NCBI GenBank assembly: GCA_965220095.1
Contig: OZ244805.1
Span: forward strand, 2,604,001 to 2,668,000
Length of the DNA: 64,000 bases
Direction: 5' to 3'
Source: Bin87 sp965220095
Lineage (GTDB): Bacteria > Chloroflexota > Dehalococcoidia > Lucifugimonadales > UBA3495
Part shown: positions 53,422 to 61,894 of the stretch, one piece after another
How positions within the stretch are numbered: position 1 is the stretch's first letter
Layout: every line of letters starts with the position of its first letter
The notes under the pieces: generated by a model
Seen by the model: the letters and a program-made list of their open reading frames with translations, nothing else
The model's database searches: none
What the model was told of the DNA's origin: nothing
Program-made: the position numbers and the translations under genes

Positions 53422-53450
53422 GGCCAGGACCCAGTTACGGTGTCCTGGCC
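53422..53450. terminator. Hairpin terminator
   Basis: GGCCAGGAC (53422-53430) pairs with GTCCTGGCC (53442-53450), followed by TTGTTTAT. Placed in non-coding DNA after repeat copy C. Confidence 0.6.
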
Positions 53451-53833
53451 TTGTTTATCCATCGGCTATGGCCGTCCGCTGGCCGGTCTTCCGACCGATA
53501 TGCCCGCCGTTCCAGTGGCGCCTATATGCGCCGGGTCAGGCGTGTGGCCTATGCGTTTATACCAACGGCTCGCCCGATGCTTCAGATTTCCCCCATCGGT
53601 CGGTGCGGTTCATGGGCCCGCTAACACTCACCGACGGGGCGTGTACAGGGGTAAAGCCATCTATGGTTCAACGTTATCAACGAAACCATTCCACACCTCC
53701 TGCGATGACGGTTATTTACCATCTGGTTTCGGCGGGTGGGATTTCCCAGCAACCCCAGCACCTTGAATACAGAGTATAACGCGGGGCGATACTTGTCAAC
53801 CCCCAAAACACGGCGCGCCTACCCACGTTAGTC
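53451..53833. other. Intergenic stretch with no gene seen
   Basis: About 380 bp between the hairpin and repeat copy D. Several overlapping short frames exist, none with family motifs. Confidence 0.5.
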
Positions 53834-53942
53834 TGTCATTGCGAGGAGCAAAGCGACGCGGCAATCTCGCTGCGGTTGAACACACGTCGGCGAACCGCCG
53901 TTGCTACGGCGACGAGATTGCCACGCTACGCTCGCAATGACA
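53834..53942. repeat. 109-bp palindromic dispersed repeat, copy D
   Basis: Same ends and length as copies A, B and E. It lies 64 bp before the LLM monooxygenase gene. Confidence 0.88.
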
Positions 53943-54005
53943 AAGGTGGGTACGCATCGGGAAACGGAGCCGCGCCGACGGGCTCCGCAGCCGGATTAGG
54001 GTAAA

Positions 54006-55262
54006 ATGTCAGCGTTCACGGGACGCCCAGGGGAACAAGAACAGAAGGCGGGAAATCCGATGTTGAATGGCAACGGAACCGAACCAACGGCGCCGCCCAG
54101 CGTCTACAACGACGGCGGCGTAACCATCATCGGTATGATTGGCGTGGTGCGAGAGGCCGCGGCCAACCGGGGCGCAACGCTGAGTCTCTTCGGGGGTGGC
54201 ATCAATCCGGGAGCCGAGGTGCCGTCGGGCGTGCACCCGGACTACATCCTGGATTTTGCCCGCACCCACGAAGCCGCCGGCTTCGACCTGGTGCTGACCG
54301 GATACTCGTCGTCCACTCCCGACGGGTTTGAGGTGGCTGGCTACGCCGCCGCACACACAACCCGGCTGGGCTACCTGATTGCCCACCGGCCCGGATTCGT
54401 CGCGCCGACGCTGGCCGCCCGCAAGGCCGCCACCCTGGACCAACTGACCAACGGTCGCATCGCACTGCACATCATCACCGGCGGCAATGACCTGGAGCAG
54501 CGGCAGGATGGGGACTGGCTGGGCCACGACGCGAGGTACCGGCGCACCGACGAATATCTGGACGTGATGCGTCGCATCTGGACGGAGACCGCGCCCTTCG
54601 ACCATGATGGCGAGTTCTATCAACTGGCTGGGGCTTACAGTCAGGCCCGGTGCCGGCAGTACCCGCACCTGCCTCTGTTCTTCGGCGGCGCTTCTGAAAT
54701 GGCGTTGGAAGTGGCGAGTCGACGCGCCGACCTCTTTGCGTTGTGGGGCGAACCGCGGGCGTCCATCGCCGAACGCATCGCCGACGTGCGCGGTCGCGTT
54801 GCCGCCGCGGGCCGCGACCCGGCGCTCATGCGATTCAGCCTGTCGGCCAGGCCCATCCTGGCCGAGACCGAGGCCAGGGCGTGGGAGCGGGCGGAAGCCA
54901 TCCTGGGCCGGATCAAAGAGGCCACCGCCGGCCGCATCACCCCGGGCGTGCCGACGCGTCCTCAGTCTGAAGGAGCGTGGCGCCTGTTGCGTTTTGCGGC
55001 GGAGGGCAACATCCACGACGAACGGCTCTGGATGCCCATCGCCGCCGCCAGCGGAGCATCGGGCAGCACCACCTGCCTGGTGGGAACGCCCCAGCAGGTG
55101 GCCGATGCCCTGCTGGCCTACTACGACCTGGGCTGCTCGGCGTTTATCATCCGGGGATTCGACCCGCTGGCCGACGCCGCCGAATACGGGCAGGAGCTGA
55201 TACCGCTGGTGCGGGAAGGTGTGGCCCAGCGCAGGGGTTCCGGTGCGGGGAAACCGAGCTGA
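54006..55262 (+). CDS. LLM-class flavin-dependent monooxygenase (SsuD-like)
   Basis: 418-aa TIM-barrel flavin enzyme of the luciferase-like class closest in pattern to alkanesulfonate monooxygenase SsuD. Landmarks are HPDYILDFARTHEAAGFDLV, LTGYSSSTPDGFEVAGYAAA, YLIAHRPGFVAPTLAARKAA, the long TLDQLTNGRIALHIITGGND, RYRRTDEYLDVMRRIW, PLFFGGASEMALEVASRRAD, and the C-terminal STTCLVGTPQQVADALLAYY. SsuD-type enzymes use FMNH2 to release sulfite from organosulfonates. No flavin reductase or transporter is adjacent, so the substrate is open. An ATG at 54060 is an alternative start. Confidence 0.88.
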   Translation: MSAFTGRPGEQEQKAGNPMLNGNGTEPTAPPSVYNDGGVTIIGMIGVVREAAANRGATLSLFGGGINPGAEVPSGVHPDYILDFARTHEAAGFDLVLTGYSSSTPDGFEVAGYAAAHTTRLGYLIAHRPGFVAPTLAARKAATLDQLTNGRIALHIITGGNDLEQRQDGDWLGHDARYRRTDEYLDVMRRIWTETAPFDHDGEFYQLAGAYSQARCRQYPHLPLFFGGASEMALEVASRRADLFALWGEPRASIAERIADVRGRVAAAGRDPALMRFSLSARPILAETEARAWERAEAILGRIKEATAGRITPGVPTRPQSEGAWRLLRFAAEGNIHDERLWMPIAAASGASGSTTCLVGTPQQVADALLAYYDLGCSAFIIRGFDPLADAAEYGQELIPLVREGVAQRRGSGAGKPS

Positions 55263-55459
55263 CGGCCCAGCGGGCTGACGGATATGGCAAGGCGGCGCCG
55301 GTAGTTTCGATCCGGACGGTCGAGTAGCAACGCCACACGTTGGGAAATACCGACGCCGCCGGGGATACCGACGTCCAAATGTCGGAGGGGGCGATCGTCA
55401 GGCTGCGGAGCACGGGAATCCGGGTGGGCCGCGCATCCTCCCGCGTACCCACTTTAATC

Positions 55460-55568
55460 TGTCATTGCGAGGAGCATAGCGACGTGGCAATCTCGATGCG
55501 GTTGAACACGCGTCGGCGAACCGCCGTTGCTACGACGACGAGATTGCCACGCTACGCTCGCAATGACA
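55460..55568. repeat. 109-bp palindromic dispersed repeat, copy E
   Basis: Same ends and length as copies A, B and D, located after the LLM gene. Confidence 0.88.
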
Positions 55569-55587
55569 AAGTGGGTACCCAGGAGGG

Positions 55588-55818
55588 GTGCAACGAGATT
55601 TAGAACACCGGTCCATATGGTGTCCCATCAAAGCAATTGGTTCCAACCCTACCGTAGCCTACGCCTTTTTGCCAAGCGTAGACCTCAGCACTCTTACCCA
55701 GGTGGACTACGATTGCGGTCCGGATACGACTCACGTTCTGCAACTGGAAAATCCGGAAGGTTGCGCGGCGACGACGATCGAATTACTGGAACCTAAAGGA
55801 TTGGTGACTGCTCGCTAA
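55588..55818 (+). CDS. Doubtful short open frame
   Basis: 76 codons opening MQRDLEHRSIWCPIKAIGSN with TQVDYDCGPDTTHVLQLENP near the end. No family was recognised and no ribosome site is evident. It may be a fragment or a non-coding frame. It is listed only because it fills an otherwise empty 400-bp gap. Confidence 0.2.
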   Translation: MQRDLEHRSIWCPIKAIGSNPTVAYAFLPSVDLSTLTQVDYDCGPDTTHVLQLENPEGCAATTIELLEPKGLVTAR

Positions 55819-55989
55819 GGGCGTTGGCAAAGCACGGTATCCGCCTTCATCGCAACCTGCTATGATTCGGGCCAACAGAATGTCTGATCACTGGCGCCGC
55901 GAGAAAGATCGCCTCGCCAACACTGATTGAGTGTCGATTGAGCCGCAACTCCACTCTTGTCATACATACCCGTCTTCGGAGGCCCTATC

Positions 55990-57201
55990 ATGGTGGATTA
56001 CGCAAGCCTGTTCTCCCGCAACCTGCCCCGCTCCGTGGCGTCGCCGGTGGGCTCCAGCGCTCAGGTGAAGTACATATTTTCGGTGACCAATGCGGTGCCC
56101 GAGGTGATTGACGCCGACGAATACCTGACTGCCATCGCGGCTGGCATGGCCGGCGGCGGCGCGGCTTCGCTAGCCGGCTATCCACCCGCCGGCGGGCACG
56201 TCGGCCTGCGGGAGCTGATCGCCCAGCGGTTGGCTTCCAACCGGGGGTTCAACGCCTCGCCGGACGATGTGTTTATCGCCGACGGCGCTGGCGGCTCCAT
56301 CACCATCCTGCTGGATTCCTTCATCAATCCGGGCGACCCGGTGCTGGTTGAGGAGTTCACCTATATGGGCAGCCTGCGGATGATGATGGAACGGGGCGCC
56401 GATCCGATCCATGTGCCCTCCGACGAAGACGGGATGCTGCCCGACGCCGTCGAGGACATCCTGAAATCCCTGGACGGCGAGGGCCGGCGGGCCAAGTTCA
56501 TCTGGACGATTCCGGTGTTCCAAAATCCGATGGGCTACACGGTGTCGGAGGCGCGGCGGAACGCGCTGCTGGACGTGGCCGAACGCTGGGGCGTGCCGAT
56601 CCTGGAGAACGAATCCTACGCCGACTTTCGCATCGACGGCGACCCGCTGCCACCGGCAATGTCCGGTATGCGGGACCACGCCGACGTGATGTACGTGTCG
56701 TCTTTTACCAAGCTGCTGGGCTGTGGGCTGCGCGTGGGGTTCGGGGTGCTGCCGCCGGCGGTGAAGGCGGCGCTCCCGCTGGCCAACGCCGAGAATCTGC
56801 CCCGCCGCAACGCCAGCCATCTCGCCACCATGCTGGTGTATGAGTATATGCGCGACCACGAGGCCGAGCACATCGAGGCGGTGCGGAAGGCGCTGCAGGT
56901 GCGCCGGGACGCCATGCTGGCAGCGTTGGCCGCGAACTTCCCCGCCTTCTGCGAGTGGACGGAACCCCAGGGCGGCATGATGATTTTCGTGCGGCTACCG
57001 GAAGGCGCGGACACTTGGGGCACGCTGGAAAAAGCTACGCAGCGCGATGTGAAGTACAACCCGGGCGGAATGTTCCGGTCTGACCGCGATCGCAACAACC
57101 ACTTCCGGCTGACCTACAGCCATAATTCCCCTACCGAGATTCACGAGGGTATCGCGCGCCTGGCCGAGCTGTTCCGCGAGGAAGGGTACTTTGAGGGGTA
57201 G
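55990..57201 (+). CDS. PLP-dependent aminotransferase (class I/II, MocR/2-aminoadipate type)
   Basis: 403-aa fold type I aminotransferase. Visible landmarks: AGYPPAGGHVGLRELIAQRL, IADGAGGSITILLDSFINPG, VPSDEDGMLPDAVEDIL, IWTIPVFQNPMGYTVSEARR with the PLP-contact region, ENESYADFRIDGDP, and SSFTKLLGCGLRVGFGV with the Schiff-base Lys. The C-terminus ends FRLTYSHNSPTEIHEGIARL. The order is that of stand-alone relatives of 2-aminoadipate and aromatic aminotransferases. I prefer the ATG at 55990; a TTG at 55957 would add 11 residues. The amino-acid substrate is not determined. Confidence 0.88.
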   Translation: MVDYASLFSRNLPRSVASPVGSSAQVKYIFSVTNAVPEVIDADEYLTAIAAGMAGGGAASLAGYPPAGGHVGLRELIAQRLASNRGFNASPDDVFIADGAGGSITILLDSFINPGDPVLVEEFTYMGSLRMMMERGADPIHVPSDEDGMLPDAVEDILKSLDGEGRRAKFIWTIPVFQNPMGYTVSEARRNALLDVAERWGVPILENESYADFRIDGDPLPPAMSGMRDHADVMYVSSFTKLLGCGLRVGFGVLPPAVKAALPLANAENLPRRNASHLATMLVYEYMRDHEAEHIEAVRKALQVRRDAMLAALAANFPAFCEWTEPQGGMMIFVRLPEGADTWGTLEKATQRDVKYNPGGMFRSDRDRNNHFRLTYSHNSPTEIHEGIARLAELFREEGYFEG

Positions 57202-57205
57202 GAAC

Positions 57206-57245
57206 TTCACCCTCTCCCCAACCCTCTCCCGTTGACGGAGAGGGG
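57206..57245. repeat. CCCTCTCCC-type palindromic repeat between genes
   Basis: TTCACCCTCTCCCCAACCCT, then CTCCCGTTGACGGAGAGGGG: a hairpin-forming repeat of the widespread CCCTCACCC/CTCTCCC class. The same class occurs within the next gene and after it. Confidence 0.7.
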
Positions 57246-57254
57246 CTAAAGAGG

Positions 57255-60200
57255 ATGGCAACTATGACCACGATCGCTGGACCCGCTGCTCCACCCACCA
57301 TCACCGTTAGCGTAGATGGTCTATCGGTGGCCGTATCCGTCGGAGCGTCCGCGCTGGACGCCATCAACGCATCCGGCGTGGTCATCTCCCAGCTGTGCAA
57401 AGATGCTGATATGCCGGCCATCGGCGCGTGCCGTACCTGTCTGGTACAGATTGACGGCGTGCGCGGCTTTCCGGCGTCCTGCTCCGTGCCGGCCACCGAG
57501 GGGATGGTGATTCACACCGACACGTCGGATGTGCGGCGTATTCGCTCCGGTGTGATTGAGTTGACGCTGGGGATGGTGAACGGGGGAAGCCCCTCACCCC
57601 CGGCCCCTCTCCCGGTGGAAGAAGGGAGTACGCCACTAACCCTGGTGCTGCCTCGGGGCGGTACCGAGTTTGTTGTGGGCGGCGATCACCCTCACCCTGA
57701 CCCTCTCCCATCAAGGGAGAGGGGCGACGTTAGCCCCGACCCGGTCCCTTCTGTGCAGGGGGGAGACGGTAGCCCTGACCCGGTCCCTGCGATGCAGGGG
57801 GGAGTTGAGGGGTATGGGCAGTTGTCGGCGGCGGCGGAGTTGCATGGGATTGGTGAGCGGCGGTGGGCGGCGCGGGAGCGGCCGGCCGCCGATACGTCCA
57901 ACCCGGTGTTCAACCTGGCGATGGACGCCTGCATCCTGTGCGCTCGCTGCGTCAACGCCTGCCAGTCGGCGCACCAGTTCATCGGCGCCATCGACGTGCT
58001 GGGCGCTGGCGAAACCGCTCGCATCGCCACGGCCGCTGACAAACCGCTGGCGGAGAGTATTTGCACCACCTGCGGCCAGTGCCTGAGCGTCTGCCCCACC
58101 GGGGCCATCAGCGTCAAGTACCCGCCAGCCGTCAGCGCACCGACCCACACCGTCAGCACCACCTGCCCGTACTGCGGCGTTGGCTGCGGCATCCAGCTGG
58201 AGGTTGACGACGCCACCGACCGTATCGTGGCGTCTCACGACGACCCCGACAACCTGTCCAGCGTGGGGATGCTGTGCGTCAAGGGACGCTTCGGCTACAC
58301 GTTTGCCCAGCATCCCGACCGCATCAAAACGCCGCTGATCCGCGACGGCGAGCGGTTCACCGGGCCGTTCCGTGAGGCAACCTGGGACGAGGCGCTGGAC
58401 CTGGTGGCCACCCGGCTGGTGGAGTATCGCGGCGACCGGTTTGCAACTCTTTGCTCGGCCAAGGCCACCAACGAGGACGGTTACGTGCAGCAGAAATTCT
58501 CCCGCCTGGTGATGGGCAGCAACAACATTGACCACTGCACGCGCCTCTGCCACGCCCCATCGGTGGAAGCGATGCTGACATCGCTGGGCAGCGGCGCTAC
58601 CAGCAACTCCTACACCGACTATGAGGGCGCGGGTTGCCTGCTGGTCATCGGCTGCGACCCCACGTCCAACCATCCGGTGGCCGCTTCCCGGATGCGGCGG
58701 GCCATCGTTGAGCGCGGCGCCAAACTCATCGTTATCAACCCCCGGCGCATCGACATGTGCGACTACGCCGACCTGTGGCTGCGAGCCTACCCCGGCACCG
58801 ACGTGGCGCTGCTGAATGCGATGGCGCAGGTCATAGTGGACGAAGGTTTGGCCGATGCCGATTTCGTCAACAACCGCACCGAAGGCTACGACGACTGGCT
58901 CGCGGTAGCCAATCAATACACCCCCGAACGCGCCGCGGCCATCACCGGCGTCGCGGCGGATGACATCCGCGCGGCCTCCCGAATCTTCGCCCGCCCGCCG
59001 ATGCCCCGGGGAGCTGATGATGGTATCGGCTACGGCGGCTCCTGTCTGATCTGGGGCATGGGCATCACGCAGCACACCAACGGCACCGCCAACGCCCACG
59101 GCCTGCTGAATCTGGCGCTGGTGGCCGGCCAGCTGGGCCGGCGCGGTTCGGGCATCTCCCCGTTGCGTGGGCAGAACAACGTGCAAGGCTGCGGCGACGC
59201 GGGATGCTTGCCCAACTCCCTGCCGGGCTACCAGGGCTTGCGTCCCGATACGCTGGAGCGATTCGGCGACGCCTGGGGCGCGAATGGGCGCATCCCCGAT
59301 ACGGCTGGCCTGGTGGTTACCGATATGGTGGAATCCATGGAGCGGCCCGACGGCGTGCGTGCCATGTACATCACGGGCGAGAATCCGCTGCTCAGCGAAC
59401 CCGACCTGAACCGGGCCGACGATTTGTTCCGGCGGCTGGAGTTCCTGGTCGTGCAGGACATATTCATGCACGAAACGGCAGAGTTGGCCGACGTGGTTCT
59501 GCCGGCCACCAGCTTTGCCGAGAAGGACGGCACCTTCACCAACAGCGAGCGGCGGGTGCAGCGGGTACGACAGGCCATCCCGCCGGTGGGCGGCAGCCGG
59601 CCCGACTGGGACATCGTGTGCGACCTGGCCCGCCGCATGTGCGACAAGCTGGGGTTGCCGTCGGCTGATCAATTCACCTACCGACACCCATCGGAGATTT
59701 TTGACGAGATGGCCCAGCTGACACCCATCCTGTCGGGCATCTCCTATCGGCGGCTGGACGTAGAGGGTGGCATCCAGTGGCCCTGCCCTTCGCCGGAGCA
59801 TCCTGGCACGACGTATCTATACGCCGACGATTTCCCCCGGGGCGACCGGGCGAAGTTTGTAGCCTTTGAGCAGGGGCCCCTGGCGGCGGAGACTCCGTCG
59901 GAACGGTTCCCGCTGGTGCTGAACACCGGGCGGGTGCTCTACCACTGGCACGGCGGCACCATCACACGGAGGGTGGACGGCCTGATGGCCCGGTCTCCGG
60001 CGCTGGAGGTGTCGATAAACCCTCTGGACGGCGAGCGGTTCGGGTTGCAGGACGGGGGCCCCGTGCAGGTGCGTTCACGGCGGGGGTCGCTAACCGGCGT
60101 GGCGCGCTACACCTACCGGATGCGTACCGGCGAGATTTTTGTCCCCTTCGTCAGGCTGGCCGAATCCGCAGCCAACTTCCTCACCAACGCCGCCTACGAC

Positions 60201-60263
60201 CCCGAATCGCGCATACCGGAGTACAAGGTGTGCGCCGTGCGGGTGGAGACGGTGGAAGCGTAG
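57255..60263 (+). CDS. fdhA: Formate dehydrogenase alpha subunit with N-terminal Fe-S domains
   Basis: 1002-aa molybdo- or tungsto-enzyme oxidising formate to CO2. A [2Fe-2S] domain comes first (Cys48, 59, 62, 76), then two [4Fe-4S] ferredoxin sites (Cys226, 229, 232, 236 and Cys270, 273, 276, 280). The bis-MGD core has TTCPYCGVGCGI and GMLCVKG as its [4Fe-4S] site, the active-site Cys in DHCTRLCHAPSV (Cys, not Sec), and the cofactor regions VIGCDPTSNHPVAASRM, GMGITQHTNGTAN, GQNNVQGCGDAGCLPN and the molydop-binding C-terminus. Residues about 111-186 are not in the family: Pro/Gly-rich segments translated from repeat DNA. NAD- or ferredoxin-linked partner subunits are not adjacent. The upstream aminotransferase ends 53 bp before. 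Confidence 0.9.
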   Translation: MATMTTIAGPAAPPTITVSVDGLSVAVSVGASALDAINASGVVISQLCKDADMPAIGACRTCLVQIDGVRGFPASCSVPATEGMVIHTDTSDVRRIRSGVIELTLGMVNGGSPSPPAPLPVEEGSTPLTLVLPRGGTEFVVGGDHPHPDPLPSRERGDVSPDPVPSVQGGDGSPDPVPAMQGGVEGYGQLSAAAELHGIGERRWAARERPAADTSNPVFNLAMDACILCARCVNACQSAHQFIGAIDVLGAGETARIATAADKPLAESICTTCGQCLSVCPTGAISVKYPPAVSAPTHTVSTTCPYCGVGCGIQLEVDDATDRIVASHDDPDNLSSVGMLCVKGRFGYTFAQHPDRIKTPLIRDGERFTGPFREATWDEALDLVATRLVEYRGDRFATLCSAKATNEDGYVQQKFSRLVMGSNNIDHCTRLCHAPSVEAMLTSLGSGATSNSYTDYEGAGCLLVIGCDPTSNHPVAASRMRRAIVERGAKLIVINPRRIDMCDYADLWLRAYPGTDVALLNAMAQVIVDEGLADADFVNNRTEGYDDWLAVANQYTPERAAAITGVAADDIRAASRIFARPPMPRGADDGIGYGGSCLIWGMGITQHTNGTANAHGLLNLALVAGQLGRRGSGISPLRGQNNVQGCGDAGCLPNSLPGYQGLRPDTLERFGDAWGANGRIPDTAGLVVTDMVESMERPDGVRAMYITGENPLLSEPDLNRADDLFRRLEFLVVQDIFMHETAELADVVLPATSFAEKDGTFTNSERRVQRVRQAIPPVGGSRPDWDIVCDLARRMCDKLGLPSADQFTYRHPSEIFDEMAQLTPILSGISYRRLDVEGGIQWPCPSPEHPGTTYLYADDFPRGDRAKFVAFEQGPLAAETPSERFPLVLNTGRVLYHWHGGTITRRVDGLMARSPALEVSINPLDGERFGLQDGGPVQVRSRRGSLTGVARYTYRMRTGEIFVPFVRLAESAANFLTNAAYDPESRIPEYKVCAVRVETVEA
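57584..57815 (+). repeat. Repeat DNA inserted in frame within fdhA
   Basis: Contains CCCTCACCCCCGGCCCCTCT and CACCCTCACCCTGACCCTCT units with hairpin partners, then two 39-bp tandem units each encoding (S)PDPVP..QGG (57735-57812 region). It encodes about 75 extra residues between the [2Fe-2S] and [4Fe-4S] domains without breaking the frame. Confidence 0.8.
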
Positions 60264-60309
60264 CCGTCGATACGTTTTCAGAAGGTAGTCAGAATCGGGG
60301 ACATCCGTT

Positions 60310-60415
60310 CAAAACCCCTCTCCCCTTATGGGAGAAGGGTTGGGGTGAGGGTAGGCCGGGGACAGACCCAACGACTTCACCCTCACCCCAACCCCTCCCA
60401 TTGAGGCAGAAGGAG
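60310..60415. repeat. CCCTCACCCC-type palindromic repeat pair between fdhA and the redoxin gene
   Basis: AACCCCTCTCCCCTTATGGG with the inverse AGAAGGGTTGGGGTGAGGGT, then TTCACCCTCACCCCAACCCC. The two converging genes end on either side, so these hairpins may also stop both transcripts. Confidence 0.7.
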
Positions 60416-60421
60416 CCGCCT

Positions 60422-60901
60422 TTACCCGCGCCGTTCCCGGCCCTCAATGAAATGCACGGCTTCATCGGGGCTGATGCGTCCCACGGGGCCGCTGGCGTAC
60501 ATCGCGCCCAGCACGGTGCCGCCGCGTCCCAACAGGAACTCGGTGGGCTGGATGTGGCCGTCGTGGTTATCCGACCACCACGATCCGAGTAGTTCGGCGT
60601 CGGCGGGAGTAACTCCGTATGCCAATGGAAACTTGACGCCGGCCTTGGTTGCCATCTCCTGCACCAGTTCCCTGGGTTCCACACTGGCGGCGACGATTGC
60701 AACGCCCATCTCGGCCAGGGCAGCGCTGTTCTCCTGCCATGCGGCCAACTGCCGCGCGCAGTAGGGTCACCAAACGCCGCGGTAGAACAGCAGCGCCAGG
60801 TAGCGTGAGGACATCGCGTCCGGCAGAGCCAGCGTTTGGCCGTCGATCAGGTTCAGAGAAATGGCGGGTAGTCGGTCGCCTTGTTGCAGTTTATCGGCCA
60901 T
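60422..60901 (-). CDS. Redoxin/peroxiredoxin-like protein, probable selenoprotein (UxxC)
   Basis: The ATG at 60901 (GGAG 6 bp upstream) opens MADKLQQGDRLPAISLNLID. The thioredoxin-fold strand SSRYLALLFYRGVW is followed by an in-frame TGA (60767-60769), then PYCARQLAAW, VAIVAASVEPRELVQEMATK, FPLAYGVTPADAELLGSWW and a normal C-terminus at 60422. In relatives this site reads YRGxWCPYC, so TGA replaces exactly the first, catalytic Cys of CxxC. The rest of the frame is intact over 159 codons, and a hairpin follows the TGA. Selenocysteine insertion is the simplest reading. The protein would reduce peroxides or disulfides. A Cys-to-stop mutation is the alternative, giving a 44-residue stub. Confidence 0.8.
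60735..60760 (-). promoter_or_regulatory. Candidate bacterial SECIS hairpin
   Basis: Downstream of the TGA on the same strand, TGC-GC-GCGGC-AGTTG-GCCGC-ATG-GCA forms a 5-bp GC stem with a 3-bp lower stem. The apical AGUUG loop starts 16 nt after the TGA, within the range used by SelB. The stem lies within the coding sequence, as in bacteria. Confidence 0.5.
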
Positions 60902-60926
60902 GGTGACTCCACATTGGATCAGTTTG

Positions 60927-61409
60927 TCAGGGTTCGGAACGCTCCGGCCAGAACAGCTCATAAAGCCGTTCCGACAGTTCTTCGCACAGTTGGAGGCCGG
61001 CAATTACATCACCGGTGTCCGCTTCATCTTCGTAAAAATTGGAATGCAGGGTCCGGGCGACGCCAAAAGAATTTCTGATCCAATTTTCCGTAGCAGTGTC
61101 TCCCGATTCCCCTACTAATGAGCTCAACTCACGGATGACCTGCCAGATGGAGCGATGTTGGTGGATTATACCGCCGTGCTGCGCGCTGACGGACTTGATG
61201 GTCTCAGCAACTATTCCCCAAGCCTTGTTGGATGCCTGGGGCAGGTCACCATCTTCGCGCAAATGCTTCCAGGCTCCGGCGCGGAAATCCTGGCTGAGCT
61301 GGACATACTTTTCCGGGCTGCGCCCGGAGTCATCGGGTTGGGCCGGGTCTCGGGCGGCGGCTAATCCACGGGCGACCGCGGCAGCGATGGCTTCGTCAGG
61401 GTATATCAT
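60927..61409 (-). CDS. PaREP1-like helical protein, copy 1
   Basis: 160-aa all-helical protein of the PaREP1 type (PF05942), a HEPN-like group first noted in archaea. The recognisable block is KHLREDGDLPQASNKAWGIV then AETIKSVSAQHG and HQHRSIWQVIRELSSLVG. The C-terminus ends LQLCEELSERLYELFWPERS. No active-site Rx4-6H motif typical of HEPN RNases was identified with confidence. The upstream paralogue (61406-61885) overlaps it by 4 bp, so the two are co-translated and arose by tandem duplication. The function is unknown. Confidence 0.72.
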   Translation of the reverse strand: MIYPDEAIAAAVARGLAAARDPAQPDDSGRSPEKYVQLSQDFRAGAWKHLREDGDLPQASNKAWGIVAETIKSVSAQHGGIIHQHRSIWQVIRELSSLVGESGDTATENWIRNSFGVARTLHSNFYEDEADTGDVIAGLQLCEELSERLYELFWPERSEP

Positions 61410-61885
61410 ACTGGTCGCTCCGGCCAGAACAAATCGTACAAACGATCAGACAGTTCTTCGCAAAGGCGGAGTCCAGCCCTGACTTCGTCCGCACTTTCTT
61501 CATCCTCGTAGTAGTTGGAATGCAGGGCGCGAGCGGTTCGGAAGGCATTGTTGATCCAGGTTTGCGTATCGGGATCACCCGATATAGCGACTAGGTCCGA
61601 CAATTCGCGTACAACCTGCCAGATGGAACGGTGTTGGTGGATGGCGCCGCCGTGGTGCGCGCTAATGGCCTTAATGGTCTCGGCGACCATGCCCCAAGCT
61701 TTGTTGGAAGCCTGGGGCAGATCTCCGTCTTCAAGCAGGTGCTTCCAGGCTCCGGCGCGGAAATCGCTGCCAAGACGAGCGTATTTCTCCGGCCCACGAT
61801 CGGCATCGTCGGGTTGGCTGGGGTCGCGCGCGGCGGTTAATCCACGGGCGACCGCGGCGGCGATGGCTTCGGCGGTGTACACCAT
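61406..61885 (-). CDS. PaREP1-like helical protein, copy 2
   Basis: 159-aa paralogue of the gene downstream, with the same blocks (KHLLEDGDLPQASNKAWGMV; ISAHHGGAIHQHRSIWQVVR; CEELSDRLYDLFWPER). The identity between the copies is visibly high over the whole length, so the duplication is recent. Upstream lies the LLM monooxygenase gene, 9 bp away, suggesting a common transcript. The N-terminus MVYTAEAIAAAVARGLTAAR matches copy 1, supporting both starts. Confidence 0.74.
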   Translation of the reverse strand: MVYTAEAIAAAVARGLTAARDPSQPDDADRGPEKYARLGSDFRAGAWKHLLEDGDLPQASNKAWGMVAETIKAISAHHGGAIHQHRSIWQVVRELSDLVAISGDPDTQTWINNAFRTARALHSNYYEDEESADEVRAGLRLCEELSDRLYDLFWPERPV

Positions 61886-61894
61886 TCCAGTGGA

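Noticed and set aside
53409..53780. Overlapping short plus-strand frames after repeat copy C
   Set aside because: Three frames overlap with unrelated translations; none has codon bias, motifs or a ribosome site.
53003..53942. Repeats as a CRISPR array
   Set aside because: Units are 109 bp, palindromic and irregularly spaced, with no short uniform spacers and no cas genes in the window.
57711..59801. 696-codon minus-strand frame
   Set aside because: Antisense to the formate dehydrogenase gene. The His/Val/Gly-rich translation is a mirror of GC-rich codons.
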